From Caldilineaceae bacterium (GTDB lineage: Bacteria; Chloroflexota; Anaerolineae; Caldilineales; Caldilineaceae): a stretch of 56,030 bases of DNA. A program made the translations under genes and the position numbers. Shown here in pieces: positions 25,445 to 33,246 of this stretch (its first letter is position 1; each line of letters opens with the position of its first letter). The notes beneath the pieces were generated by a model. It saw only the letters and a list, made by a program, of their open reading frames with translations, searched no databases and had not been told where the DNA came from. The stretch spans positions 1 to 56,030 of the forward strand of contig JAPOVP010000193.1 of assembly GCA_026708085.1 (NCBI GenBank), given 5' to 3'.

Positions 25445-25663
25445 ATGGCAAACACATTACAGCTGCTCTCAGAGGCGGCGCGGGAGTCCGTGCAAGATAT
25501 CAGTCAACCCTACGACTCGTACCACGCGGAGTTGGTACATGTGTTCACTAAAGTCATTCAGATTCTACAAGATGAGCCTAGTAACCGCGCACGACGACGT
25601 AGCATAGAGGAAGTTGTAAAGGCCTTTGCAGGGGAAGTCAGCACAAAACTTGAGGAGTCATGA
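25445..25663 (+). CDS. 72-residue protein between the helicase and DndD genes
   Basis: Starts one base after the helicase stop (TAAGATG) and overlaps the DndD start by four bases (ATGA). The product is acidic/basic mixed and helical: MANTLQLLSEAARES, then YHAELVHVFTKVIQIL and RRRSIEEVVKAFAGEVSTKL. It has no DndE signature (no RLSxxA...TG pattern), though size and place would fit a small structural partner of DndD. The complete lack of intergenic space means its dose is tied to its neighbours. I do not recognise the family. Confidence 0.65.
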   Translation: MANTLQLLSEAARESVQDISQPYDSYHAELVHVFTKVIQILQDEPSNRARRRSIEEVVKAFAGEVSTKLEES

Positions 25664-27792
25664 TGAGGCTCGAGAGTGCACATATTTCAAATTTTAAGTT
25701 GCTTGAGGACGTAACCTTACACTTTTCATGCGACCTACGCCGGCCTCTTTCTGTCATTCGGGCAGAGAACGGGTCCGGAAAGACCTCAATCCTCTACGCA
25801 CTTCGTTGGGGCATGTACGGTGACAAGGGCATCCCACAGATGCGCCTGACTTCCGCCGCGAAGCCACCAGGCCAGCCCGTTCATGTTCAAGTTCGACTTG
25901 ATTTTACAACGAACGATCCTTATTCGGACACCGAGTCCCATTTTCGCTTGATACGGACTTGCCAAGAAATCCCACAAGAAGGTGACAATTATGTAAGAGA
26001 TAGGGAGAGGCGACGCCTGCTTAGACGGACTGAAAGAGGCGAGGTGGAGATAGACGGCGAATTGATAGATGGACTAATAGCGATGCTGCTCCCTCTTAGT
26101 CTGGCGGACGTATTCTTCACGAACGGCGACGATGTCCAGCGGTTTATCTCCAGTGGCCAACAGGGGGACGACAGACGTCAAGAAGCCGTTCACAAAGCCA
26201 TTCGACAGATACTCGGGCTTAGTGAAGTTGAGGAAGCCGAGAAGTATCTTACATCTGTCACAAGGAAGACGAAGGGCGAGCTTGCAGGTACGGGGAGCGA
26301 GGCCTTGCAGTCAGCTCTCGAAAAGCTCAATGGAATTGAAGACAGCATCAAGGAACAAGAAGGAAGATTATCGTCTACTAGTGAACGAATTCTCCATATA
26401 AGTGAACACATTCAGCGAGACGAACGCGAACTTGACAATATCAAAGGCATAGGTGACTTAGAAGCAATTCAAGCACGGATACATGCACTTGAAAAGGATA
26501 TCGAGCACTCTGAGCAGGAGGAAGTCCTCGTCCGCAAGCAGATGAAGGAGTATTTTCGGTCAGAAGACATTACAAAGCACCTAGCGAAAGACAAGCTATT
26601 AGTCGGACTGACTAAGCTTAGTGATCTAGCGGACTGGAACGTAATCCCAGGCACTTCCATCGAAGTACTAAAGGACCGTCTGCATTTGGGCATCTGCATA
26701 TGTGGAGAACAGATCCAGAAGGGTGATGCAAGGCACGCTCATGTCCAGAGACTGATTCTTGAACAGGAAGAGGTCACGCCTCAACTTGACCGGTTGACAG
26801 CGCTTTGGCATGAAGCAAGAAACCGAATTGATTCGGAGTCAGTGGACAGTGAGAGTTTCATCGCTGACAAGGTAACTTCATTGAGAGAACAGTTTACTCA
26901 GTGTCGTGACAGACGGAGGCAAAAAGAAGTAGAACTTATTAGCGAGCGAGAGAAACGTGGCCAGATAGACGAAGATCGAGTCAATGCGCTTACTCAAAGG
27001 CTCCAGTCAAGTCGGGGGAAGCTAACTCAATTTCATCAGGATTACGGACGAATTAAAGGGCGTATTCAACAGTTGGAGGAAAATCGCCAGCTCAGCGAAG
27101 AAAGTGTCGCCGACGAAGAACGCAAGGCCGACCTCAGCAAAATGCTAAGGCGTCGTGTAAGTGTTGCCTCCGACTTAGTGAAGCTCACACAGGGCACTCT
27201 AGAACGACTAAAGTCAATATATGTACGCAGGGTCTCCTCGCGAATGGAGGAGCTATTCCTAGACATAGTTGGAGCCGACCCTACTGCGGATGCCACGGTG
27301 TTCACTGGAGTAACCATCAATGAAGAGTACGATATTGTCATTCAGACACTTGAAGGTAGAACGTTAGATGCAGATACGGAACTCAATGGAGCCTCTCAGC
27401 GGGCGCTTACCCTCTCCTTTATTTGGTCACTTATGGAAGTCGCCGAAAGAAGGGCCCCTCGAATTATCGATACGCCGCTTGGCATGACCTCTGGAGCAGT
27501 GAAACAGCGAATGGTCGAAACACTAACTAAACCTGTAGAATCGAATGGTCTACCTTACCAAATTGTGCTGTTTATGACACGTTCTGAACTTAGGGACATC
27601 GAACCCTTGATCACGGAACGTGCTGGTGTCGTTACAACATTGTCCTGTTCAAAAGATTACCCTAAGGACCTGCTGAACGACTGGGGCGAGGGAATTCCAG
27701 CAGTGCGGACATGCGAATGCAATCACTCTGAAGTTTGTATTATATGTGAAAGACGCAATGATGCAGACAGATTTACACTACGAGAGGTGTGA
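25660..27792 (+). CDS. dndD: DndD-like SMC/Rad50-type ATPase
   Basis: 710 residues, near DndD's usual 650-700. The N-terminus has the Rad50-like strand ISNFKLLEDVTL and Walker A ENGSGKTS (36-43). A long coiled coil spans roughly 200-530 with a C346-I-C348-G apex-like motif where Rad50 has CxxC. The C-terminal ATPase lobe has LNGASQRALTLSFIWSL (signature) and RIIDTPLGMTSG (Walker B/D-loop). An unusual Cys cluster closes the protein (TCECNHSEVCIICERR), possibly zinc-binding. DndD supplies ATPase/nicking activity for phosphorothioate insertion. It overlaps genes on both sides by four bases. Confidence 0.85.
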   Translation: MMRLESAHISNFKLLEDVTLHFSCDLRRPLSVIRAENGSGKTSILYALRWGMYGDKGIPQMRLTSAAKPPGQPVHVQVRLDFTTNDPYSDTESHFRLIRTCQEIPQEGDNYVRDRERRRLLRRTERGEVEIDGELIDGLIAMLLPLSLADVFFTNGDDVQRFISSGQQGDDRRQEAVHKAIRQILGLSEVEEAEKYLTSVTRKTKGELAGTGSEALQSALEKLNGIEDSIKEQEGRLSSTSERILHISEHIQRDERELDNIKGIGDLEAIQARIHALEKDIEHSEQEEVLVRKQMKEYFRSEDITKHLAKDKLLVGLTKLSDLADWNVIPGTSIEVLKDRLHLGICICGEQIQKGDARHAHVQRLILEQEEVTPQLDRLTALWHEARNRIDSESVDSESFIADKVTSLREQFTQCRDRRRQKEVELISEREKRGQIDEDRVNALTQRLQSSRGKLTQFHQDYGRIKGRIQQLEENRQLSEESVADEERKADLSKMLRRRVSVASDLVKLTQGTLERLKSIYVRRVSSRMEELFLDIVGADPTADATVFTGVTINEEYDIVIQTLEGRTLDADTELNGASQRALTLSFIWSLMEVAERRAPRIIDTPLGMTSGAVKQRMVETLTKPVESNGLPYQIVLFMTRSELRDIEPLITERAGVVTTLSCSKDYPKDLLNDWGEGIPAVRTCECNHSEVCIICERRNDADRFTLREV

Positions 27793-28232
27793 TAGTGAGT
27801 TCTGATTCGAGATATCGTGATCTGGATCTCTGGATCCCAGAGACATTCCACACCGAATTCGTCAGAAGCGATACGTTGGTCAAGCGAGGCGATGATCCCT
27901 ATGTTGCTTTCAATCGTCAAATCGACCTATGGTGGTATGCTGTTGCCATCGGGATTCAGAAGGGGAAGAGAACACCTTTGCCAGACCGAAAGAATCTGGT
28001 TCGCTTCAATGAAGCAGGTGTCCTTGAGTCAAATCCGTGGCGAATTACACATCTTGAGCTAGTTGCGTTAGCTGAACTAGGTGGAGGTGTAGTTACTGAA
28101 CCCTCTAGAGTCATTCTGCATGCTCACGAGTATGCCATGACAGGATTCAAGATCCTTACGCAAGAACTCAGAAGTGTCGCTGACCTTCAGCTACATCTCT
28201 TGACTCTCCTTTCCTCCAACAATGGGTCCTAA
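27789..28232 (+). CDS. dnd-associated small protein (resembles dnd system-associated protein 4)
   Basis: 147 residues from GTG 27789, overlapping the DndD stop by four bases. Two stretches recall a small dnd-associated family: DLWWYAVAIGIQKGKRTPL (hydrophobic run then G-x-x-x-G-K-R-x-P-L) and HEYAMTGFKILTQEL (E-Y-A-x-x-G-x-x-I-L). Between them is ITHLELVALAELGG. The match is from memory and moderate. It is the last gene of the operon; no DndE of the canonical type was found, and this protein or the 72-residue one may take its place. No catalytic motif is visible. Confidence 0.6.
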   Translation: MIVSSDSRYRDLDLWIPETFHTEFVRSDTLVKRGDDPYVAFNRQIDLWWYAVAIGIQKGKRTPLPDRKNLVRFNEAGVLESNPWRITHLELVALAELGGGVVTEPSRVILHAHEYAMTGFKILTQELRSVADLQLHLLTLLSSNNGS

Positions 28233-28350
28233 GCGAGGAAGACAGGACAACCGAAACCACCACCTTCGGCCTACGTTTTACTCACCCAACAAGCCACCAC
28301 CCCGCCCTCACTTAATGACGCACACCTTGCACGCGACCCATCCCCCTCCA

Positions 28351-28460
28351 CCAAGTTTTCTCAAAAATCCTGCAACCCCCCGCACATTCGCTACCCTGTT
28401 CCCTTTGATCGCCAATCGCCCCCGCGACCTAGCCGAGCTGCCCTTTCAGCCACCAATGTC
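28351..28460 (+). repeat. dispersed noncoding repeat, copy A
   Basis: CCAAGTTTTCTCAAAAATCC TGCAA followed by GCACATTCGCTACCCTGTTCC matches 31685-31798 (CCAATTTTCCCAAAAATCC, TGCAA, GCGCTACACTGTTCC). The likeness continues through CGCC.AT.CGC.CCCGCG to ACCAATG. The copies share roughly three quarters of bases over about 110 positions. A weaker piece (ACCAACCAGTTTTTCCAAGATGCGG) lies at 29739-29763. Nothing else is recognisable in 28233-28597. Confidence 0.55.
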
Positions 28461-28597
28461 TACCAACCACGCCTAGGGCTGGACCAACGCCCAGCCCGAC
28501 CCAGCCGAAGGCATGCCCCTCTCGCCGAAGCCCTCCTCCCACCCCGTACCCCAGACCAGACCTACATACCCCCCGAACCCGACCCCCATGCAAGCCC

Positions 28598-29449
28598 TCA
28601 CGCACCGCTCCAAAGCACCGGCCAGTATTCCCCCTCAAACTTGTCCCCATACCGCTTCCCCAGCCGCTCCATCTCCTGCGAACACTTATGATCGTCCGCC
28701 TTGTCGCCAGTCCTGCACCAGCGGCACTCGTCGGCCTGGATGTGGATCGCGATCGCGCGGCGGTGCTGTCGCCGCGCCTGGTTCGGCCCCGAGCCGTGCA
28801 GCGTCAGGCAGTGGTGGAAGCTGACCCGCCCCGCCTCCAGGTAGACCGGCGCCGTCTCGTACGTCTCCCCCTCCGGCATGTACTGCCGGATCACCCGCTC
28901 CTGCTCCTCCATGTCATAGCGCCCGAAATGGCTGTACGCCGCCTGCCAGCCCCACCTGTGGCTCCCCTTCACAAAGTGCATCGTCCCCAGCTCCGGGTTC
29001 ACCTCCTGCAGCGGGATCCACGCCGTCAGCATCCGCGGTCTGTCGCTGCTGCGCCAGTAGTTATAGTCCTGGTGCCAGGCCACGTTCGCGCTCACGCGGC
29101 CGCCGGCCGGCTTCATCAGGATCTGCTCGTGCCACAGCCGCACCGCCGCCGTCTCCAGCAGCTGCGCCGCCAGCCGCCCGATCTGCCGGTTGCGCACCGC
29201 CTCCGCCAGCACCGGGTTGCACCAGTGCGAGTTGTCCACCTTGTGCAGCCCATACGGGTCGTCGCCCGGGCTCCAGAAACGCGCCATCGGCTCGCGGCCC
29301 GTCTCGTAGCGGCCGGCATTGACCTCGTCCACCGCGTAGGCCAGCGCCTCCTGCTGCCCCGCGTCGAACAGCTGCGGCCCCAGCCAGTAGCCGTCCTCTT
29401 CAAAGCGGCATCGCGCCTCTTCGTTGATCCCGATCTCCGCCGCACTCAT
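28598..29449 (-). CDS. phytanoyl-CoA dioxygenase (PhyH) family protein
   Basis: 283 residues from ATG 29449, chosen because AGGAGGAGGAG lies just upstream; longer frames read Gly/Arg-rich noncoding DNA. Family: Fe(II)/2-oxoglutarate oxygenases. The iron ligands are the His and Asp of AWHQDYNYW and the distal His in LHGSGPN; an Arg in RRAIAIHIQ should hold 2-oxoglutarate. GTMHFVKGSHRWGWQ is the conserved beta-strand motif. The substrate cannot be predicted; many such genes are expanded in marine and sponge-associated bacteria. It is alone on its strand, in a gene-poor region. Confidence 0.88.
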   Translation of the reverse strand: MSAAEIGINEEARCRFEEDGYWLGPQLFDAGQQEALAYAVDEVNAGRYETGREPMARFWSPGDDPYGLHKVDNSHWCNPVLAEAVRNRQIGRLAAQLLETAAVRLWHEQILMKPAGGRVSANVAWHQDYNYWRSSDRPRMLTAWIPLQEVNPELGTMHFVKGSHRWGWQAAYSHFGRYDMEEQERVIRQYMPEGETYETAPVYLEAGRVSFHHCLTLHGSGPNQARRQHRRAIAIHIQADECRWCRTGDKADDHKCSQEMERLGKRYGDKFEGEYWPVLWSGA

Positions 29450-29773
29450 AGTCTCCTCCTCCTGAGCTGTTTCCAACTGCCGCTCTTCCGCCGCCGGCCT
29501 TAACCCTCCCGACTGGCCCCGCGCCCCCGCGCGACCCCCCACAAACCCAGTTTCCCCCAAACCAGGGCAAATGACCAGCACATCCACGACACTGGACCCT
29601 ACAACCGCCAACCGCACCCGCGGCCCTGCCGCGCCATCCCGTCCACCACAGGTGCAAACCGCCCGCCCATCGCCGCCGCACCAAGAACCGCCAACCCGCG
29701 CCCAATCCATCCCCAATCCGCCCGCCGGTCCGCTCCCTCACCAACCAGTTTTTCCAAGATGCGGCCCAAATAC

Positions 29774-30150
29774 AGTGCCGCCTCCACCGGTCGGGGCAGC
29801 GCCAAGATTGGACTCGGTCAATACGAGGCGGCGAAAGCCGACTTCGAGCAGACTCTTCAACTGCAGCCCGAAGATCCCGACTTTTGTTACAGTCGGGGCA
29901 TCGCGCAATCCGTGCCTGGTCGTTTCCGGGGGGCGACAGTCGACTTTGTTCAGACCCTGCGGCTGGCGCCCGACGACGCCATGACCACTACCGTCGCGGC
30001 TTTGCCTGGGCCGGGCCCGGTCTATGCGGGGAGGCGCTTGCCGGCTTGCAAGGCCTTCTGGAACTGGCGAACGGGACGAAGAACAGTGACCTCACAGCCG
30101 GCATTGAACAGAGGATTCAGGAATTCGAGCAAGAGGGAAGGTGGTCTGGC
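29774..30150 (+). pseudogene. degenerate tetratricopeptide-repeat protein
   Basis: One frame reads AKIGLGQYEAAKADFEQTLQ, LQPEDPDFCYSRGIAQ and VDFVQTLRLAPDDA, two TPR units with the usual Gly/Tyr/Ala/Pro spacing. After about 29985 TPR-like sequence continues one frame over: GFAWAGPGLCGEALAGLQGL, LELANGTKN and GIEQRIQEFEQEGRW. At least one frameshift therefore separates the halves, and no start with ribosome site was found. It is probably a decayed TPR gene. The remainder of 29450-30456 has no gene. Confidence 0.55.
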
Positions 30151-30456
30151 GCGCGGCGCCGCTGTTGTGAACCTGGTTCACGCCAGTGGCGAAGCGAGCG
30201 GGTATTCTCCGCGTGACCCGATGAGCAGTTGCCTGCGAACCCGACTTTGCAGCCCTGCGATGCCGGCTTTCCAACCGGCTTAGCGAATGTCCTATATCGC
30301 TACTGTCGTGTCTGTTTGCGGCGCAAACCCTTCCGCGCTGCGCGGCAGTTCGTCTCTGTTGCCTACCTGGCTGAAACGTCGCCTCGCCGCGGCAGACGCC
30401 CGCGGCCGGCCGCCAACGCAGCCGCAATCCGGCTGTGGCCGGACTGCCGCCGGCGT

Positions 30457-31254
30457 TCACCACTCCCAGTGCGATGCCTCGTTATCCTGGTTGATGACGA
30501 AAATGTAGGGCTTCATGGAGCCGTCATGGCGGTTCAGATAGGTTGTGTTCACATGAACGACCTGCTCGGTGGACAGGTAGCTGATGACAACCGGCGCGCC
30601 CGATTTCGGGTTTGCGCCGCTGAACAGGACGATGTTGCCCGACCCCGGCGAGTACATTTCAGTCAGTTTCTGCACCGGCGGGAGCAGCGGCCCGCTTGCG
30701 ACGCCTTCCTCACCGATGAAACGGAAGTTGAAGGCGCCGTCTTCGCCGACCGTAATATTAACGGGCGTGGCCTCGTGTCTGACGAGGCAGGTTGAACAGT
30801 TCAGCCCACCAGCTGAAGGGTCCGGCGCACGATTGATAGTGATATGAACGGTTGCGGAAGAACCGTTCCTATCACTATCAAAAACGCTGTAGACAAAGCT
30901 GTCACTGCCGACAAAGTCCATGTGTGGCGTATAGGCGAAGGAGAGAAACGGATGGAAGGCATTGTACGTGAAGGAACCGAAATCCCCGTTCTCCGGTCTT
31001 GTGAAATCAAAGCTGGCAAAGTCGGGGAGGGTATCATTGCCCAGCACCTCGATCTCCACACCCTCATTTTGGGAGATGGTGACGTAGTCGTCGACCAAGA
31101 TGTTTGGGGTCTGGGCGAAGACGGGCGCGGCGGTGGAGGCCAGCAGGCCAAGGGCCAGAAAGAGGGCCAACACAACGGCGTGAAAGGGACGCGTGTTGCT
31201 ATGGTACCGGTCTTTCAGGCGTAGGGCAGTTTTTTTGTGACAAGAGGTTCGCAT
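30457..31254 (-). CDS. secreted protein with Ig-like (tandem-95/cadherin-type) domain
   Basis: 265 residues. After a basic stretch, a signal peptide core (VVLALFLALGLLAST) ends at AAPVFAQT, a likely signal-peptidase I site near residue 47. The next 90 residues follow the Ig-like repeat pattern found in large adhesins: DDYVTISQNEGVEIEVLGND, then FAYTPHMDFVGSDSFVYSVFD and VHITINR. A second domain has YSPGSGNIVLFSGANPKSGAP and VINQDN, unassigned. It is short for an adhesin, so it may be a free secreted or cell-wall protein. Single gene with long noncoding DNA on both sides. Confidence 0.7.
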   Translation of the reverse strand: MRTSCHKKTALRLKDRYHSNTRPFHAVVLALFLALGLLASTAAPVFAQTPNILVDDYVTISQNEGVEIEVLGNDTLPDFASFDFTRPENGDFGSFTYNAFHPFLSFAYTPHMDFVGSDSFVYSVFDSDRNGSSATVHITINRAPDPSAGGLNCSTCLVRHEATPVNITVGEDGAFNFRFIGEEGVASGPLLPPVQKLTEMYSPGSGNIVLFSGANPKSGAPVVISYLSTEQVVHVNTTYLNRHDGSMKPYIFVINQDNEASHWEW

Positions 31255-31680
31255 AGGTCTTCTTTTCTTGAATAGTTGATTGGAATCGTGAAGAGCGCTA
31301 CAGGTTTTCTCACCTTTGTCAGGGGGCGTGCGTCGCGTTCGGCCTGGTCAGGTCAAGGCGACGTCTGACAAAGAGCGTAACAGCGTAAGCGCGCCTGGGA
31401 AAGGTCAACGGCTCACTACTGTCGTATCGTTTTGCTAGGTGTATTTGAGCGTATCAAAGTTGCGGTCAGGGTGCAAGTCAGAAAGTCGACAGACAGGTCT
31501 GGCGCGATCGTGCCGGGCGCGTCACCGTTCTGCAGTCAGCGCAAATACTCTCATGGGACCTTCGCCGGCAGGTCAGCAGCACACCGAAAAATCTCTTTTC
31601 GATGCCCTCTAAGATGACTCTTGACCGCGTCGCCTCAGTCCGCCCGCGGCCGCAGAACAGTCCCATCCGCTGCCTGCCCC

Positions 31681-31798
31681 CTTACCAACCAATTTTCCCA
31701 AAAATCCTGCAAAAGCCGCGGAAATGCGCTACACTGTTCCTTACCAACGCCATTCGCGCCCGCGGCCCTGCCGCGGCTCGACACTTTGCGACCAATGA
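31681..31798 (+). repeat. dispersed noncoding repeat, copy B
   Basis: Second copy of the sequence at 28351-28460, same orientation, 3.3 kb away. It contains ACCAACCAATTTTCCC, AAAAATCCTGCAAAAG, GCGCTACACTGTTCC and ends near GCGACCAATGAAAACC. It lies inside a 1.4-kb gene-free stretch (31255-32639). Function unknown; could be a decayed mobile or regulatory element. Confidence 0.55.
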
Positions 31799-31918
31799 AA
31801 ACCGTCTGCCCATCCTACCAATATCCCCCAACCATGCCGAGCGCACCGCCGCGCTCCCTGCCCAGCTTTGCCGCATCCGTCCACTTGCCGAACTTCCGCC
31901 AAAGCCCTTTTTTCGTAC

Positions 31919-31970
31919 GTCTCAGATCGTCTCAGATCGTCTGGGATCGTCTCAGATCGTCTGAGATCGA
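31919..31970. repeat. 10-base tandem repeat, five units
   Basis: Five head-to-tail units of CTCAGATCGT with small changes (CTCAGATCGT twice, CTGGGATCGT, CTCAGATCGT, CTGAGATCGA) at 31921-31970. The period is close to one helical turn. Each unit holds the GATC tetramer, so there are five GATC sites at exact 10-base spacing. Confidence 0.85.
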
Positions 31971-32260
31971 CCGAGCGCACCGCCGCCCATCGCCCGCCAT
32001 TCCCGCAGAATTGCCGAAAGGTTCGCCCGATTCCGTCCGCCAAACCGGCAAAAAAGCGCGTCAAAACGCGTCAAACCGCGTCGTTTCGCGGCAAAATAAG
32101 CCCCGGCGCGCCCGAGGCAACACTCAGTGCTCGATCTGCTCGGACCATACCGAAATTCAATCAACCTGGCACGACCGAATTTGCACGCAGACAGTCAAGA
32201 AATGGCCATCAACGACCACCAGAAGCGCCGCGCCATCCGTGGGAAGAAACTTTTTTTCGG

Positions 32261-32306
32261 GGTGACATTGGACGACATTGGGGGACATTGGGGGACCTAT
32301 GTCCCC
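32261..32306. repeat. short GACATTG repeat ending in a GGGGAC/GTCCCC palindrome
   Basis: Units GGTGACATTG, GACGACATTG, GGGGACATTG, then GGGGACCTATGTCCCC. The 10-base period matches the period of the repeat at 31921, although the unit differs. The last unit forms an inverted repeat GGGGAC with GTCCCC. It lies in noncoding DNA before the hicAB locus. Confidence 0.7.
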
Positions 32307-32639
32307 CTCGCGCGCCCAGCGCCGCCCGAGAACGCGCTGCCGGGCGCGCCCCGCAAATCTGCCCCTGCCCGCAGCCGCACCGGCATCCGCCGCGCCCGGA
32401 ACGCAAACCGGCTGCCCAACTCGAACACCTCGCCGTTCACCCGCGGCAGCAGCCCATCGTCCCACGCCGCCTGCAGCGACGCCTACGTCACGCTCATCCA
32501 GTCCGGCACAGCCCGTTGCCGAAGGTTGAGGTCCATGAAATACTCCGGTCTTGCGCAGAGAGAGAACGTGCACCCTGTTGGAATGGATATTGTAGCTGGA
32601 GTATACTGTTCGCGCAGCGCACGACACGGCAATGGCGAA

Positions 32640-32819
32640 AAAGCACCCGATGCGATAAGGATGTTGCGAGATGACGGCTGGGAGTTGGTCAGGACCAAGG
32701 GGAGCCACCGGCAATACAAACATCCAACGAAGATAGGACGGGTGACGGTTGCGGGACATGGCAGAGATGACCTGAAGCCCTAAACCTGGAACAGTATTCT
32801 GAAGCAGGCTGGACTCTGA
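32640..32819 (+). pseudogene. hicA: hicA toxin gene, disrupted
   Basis: One frame reads PDAIRMLRDDGWELVRTKGS, then HRQYKHPTKIGRVTVAGH and DDLKP before TAA at 32781-32783. In the same frame the expected HicA ending follows the stop: TWNSILKQAGL, closing with TGA at 32817-32819. The catalytic-type GSH triplet (TKGSHRQY) is present. A start is also a problem: the ATG at 32632 is one frame off. HicA is an mRNA-interferase toxin; here it would lack its last helix. It is followed 11 bases later by an intact hicB. Confidence 0.75.
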
Positions 32820-32830
32820 GGAGGGAACTC

Positions 32831-33046
32831 ATGAAAGGGCTTGCGTATGCGGTCGCAGTTGAGAAGGCGCCCGACAACTACTGCGCCTACGTGCCGGACC
32901 TGCCTGGCTGTGTGGCAACGGGTCAGACGCGCGAAGAGACCTGTCGGCGCATTACTGAAGCGATCGCCTTCCATATCGAAGGTCTGAGAGAGGACGGGCT
33001 ACCGATTCCCGAACCGCAGTCATCTACAGCTATAGTGAAGGTGTAG
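32831..33046 (+). CDS. hicB: HicB-family antitoxin
   Basis: 71 residues with GGAGGGA nine bases before ATG 32831. The pattern YAVAVEKAPDNYCAYVPDLP, GCVATGQTREET and ITEAIAFHIEGLREDGLPIP is the HicB RNase H-like fold that binds HicA. The C-terminus (EPQSSTAIVKV) is short and lacks a separate DNA-binding helix-turn-helix, as in the compact HicB class. It is intact although the upstream hicA frame is broken. It may persist as a harmless orphan antitoxin. Confidence 0.88.
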   Translation: MKGLAYAVAVEKAPDNYCAYVPDLPGCVATGQTREETCRRITEAIAFHIEGLREDGLPIPEPQSSTAIVKV

Positions 33047-33246
33047 GGAGGGGACGACATCGAGGGCGGCGTTTTTTTGGCAAGACCGTTCCCCGCCAAG
33101 TCCGATTGTCTCCGTGTTCCTCCGTCCACAGTTCTCCGCTGTTTCCCTTTCACATCAGGAACCGCAGAGTACCCGCCGGCAACAGGGTCAGCCACACTAT
33201 CTGACCGCGCCGTAACACCCTGGTCGCGGCGCCACGGAGTTCTACC

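Noticed and set aside
25445..25663. Canonical DndE
   Set aside because: Too short and without the DndE N-terminal RLS/TG pattern; only position and size fit.
31919..31970. CRISPR array
   Set aside because: Units are 10 bases, directly adjacent, with no spacers and no cas genes in the window.
31621..32759. Long frames on both strands in the gene-poor region
   Set aside because: No ribosome site, Arg/Pro/Ala-rich composition, and overlap with tandem repeats; no family motif seen.
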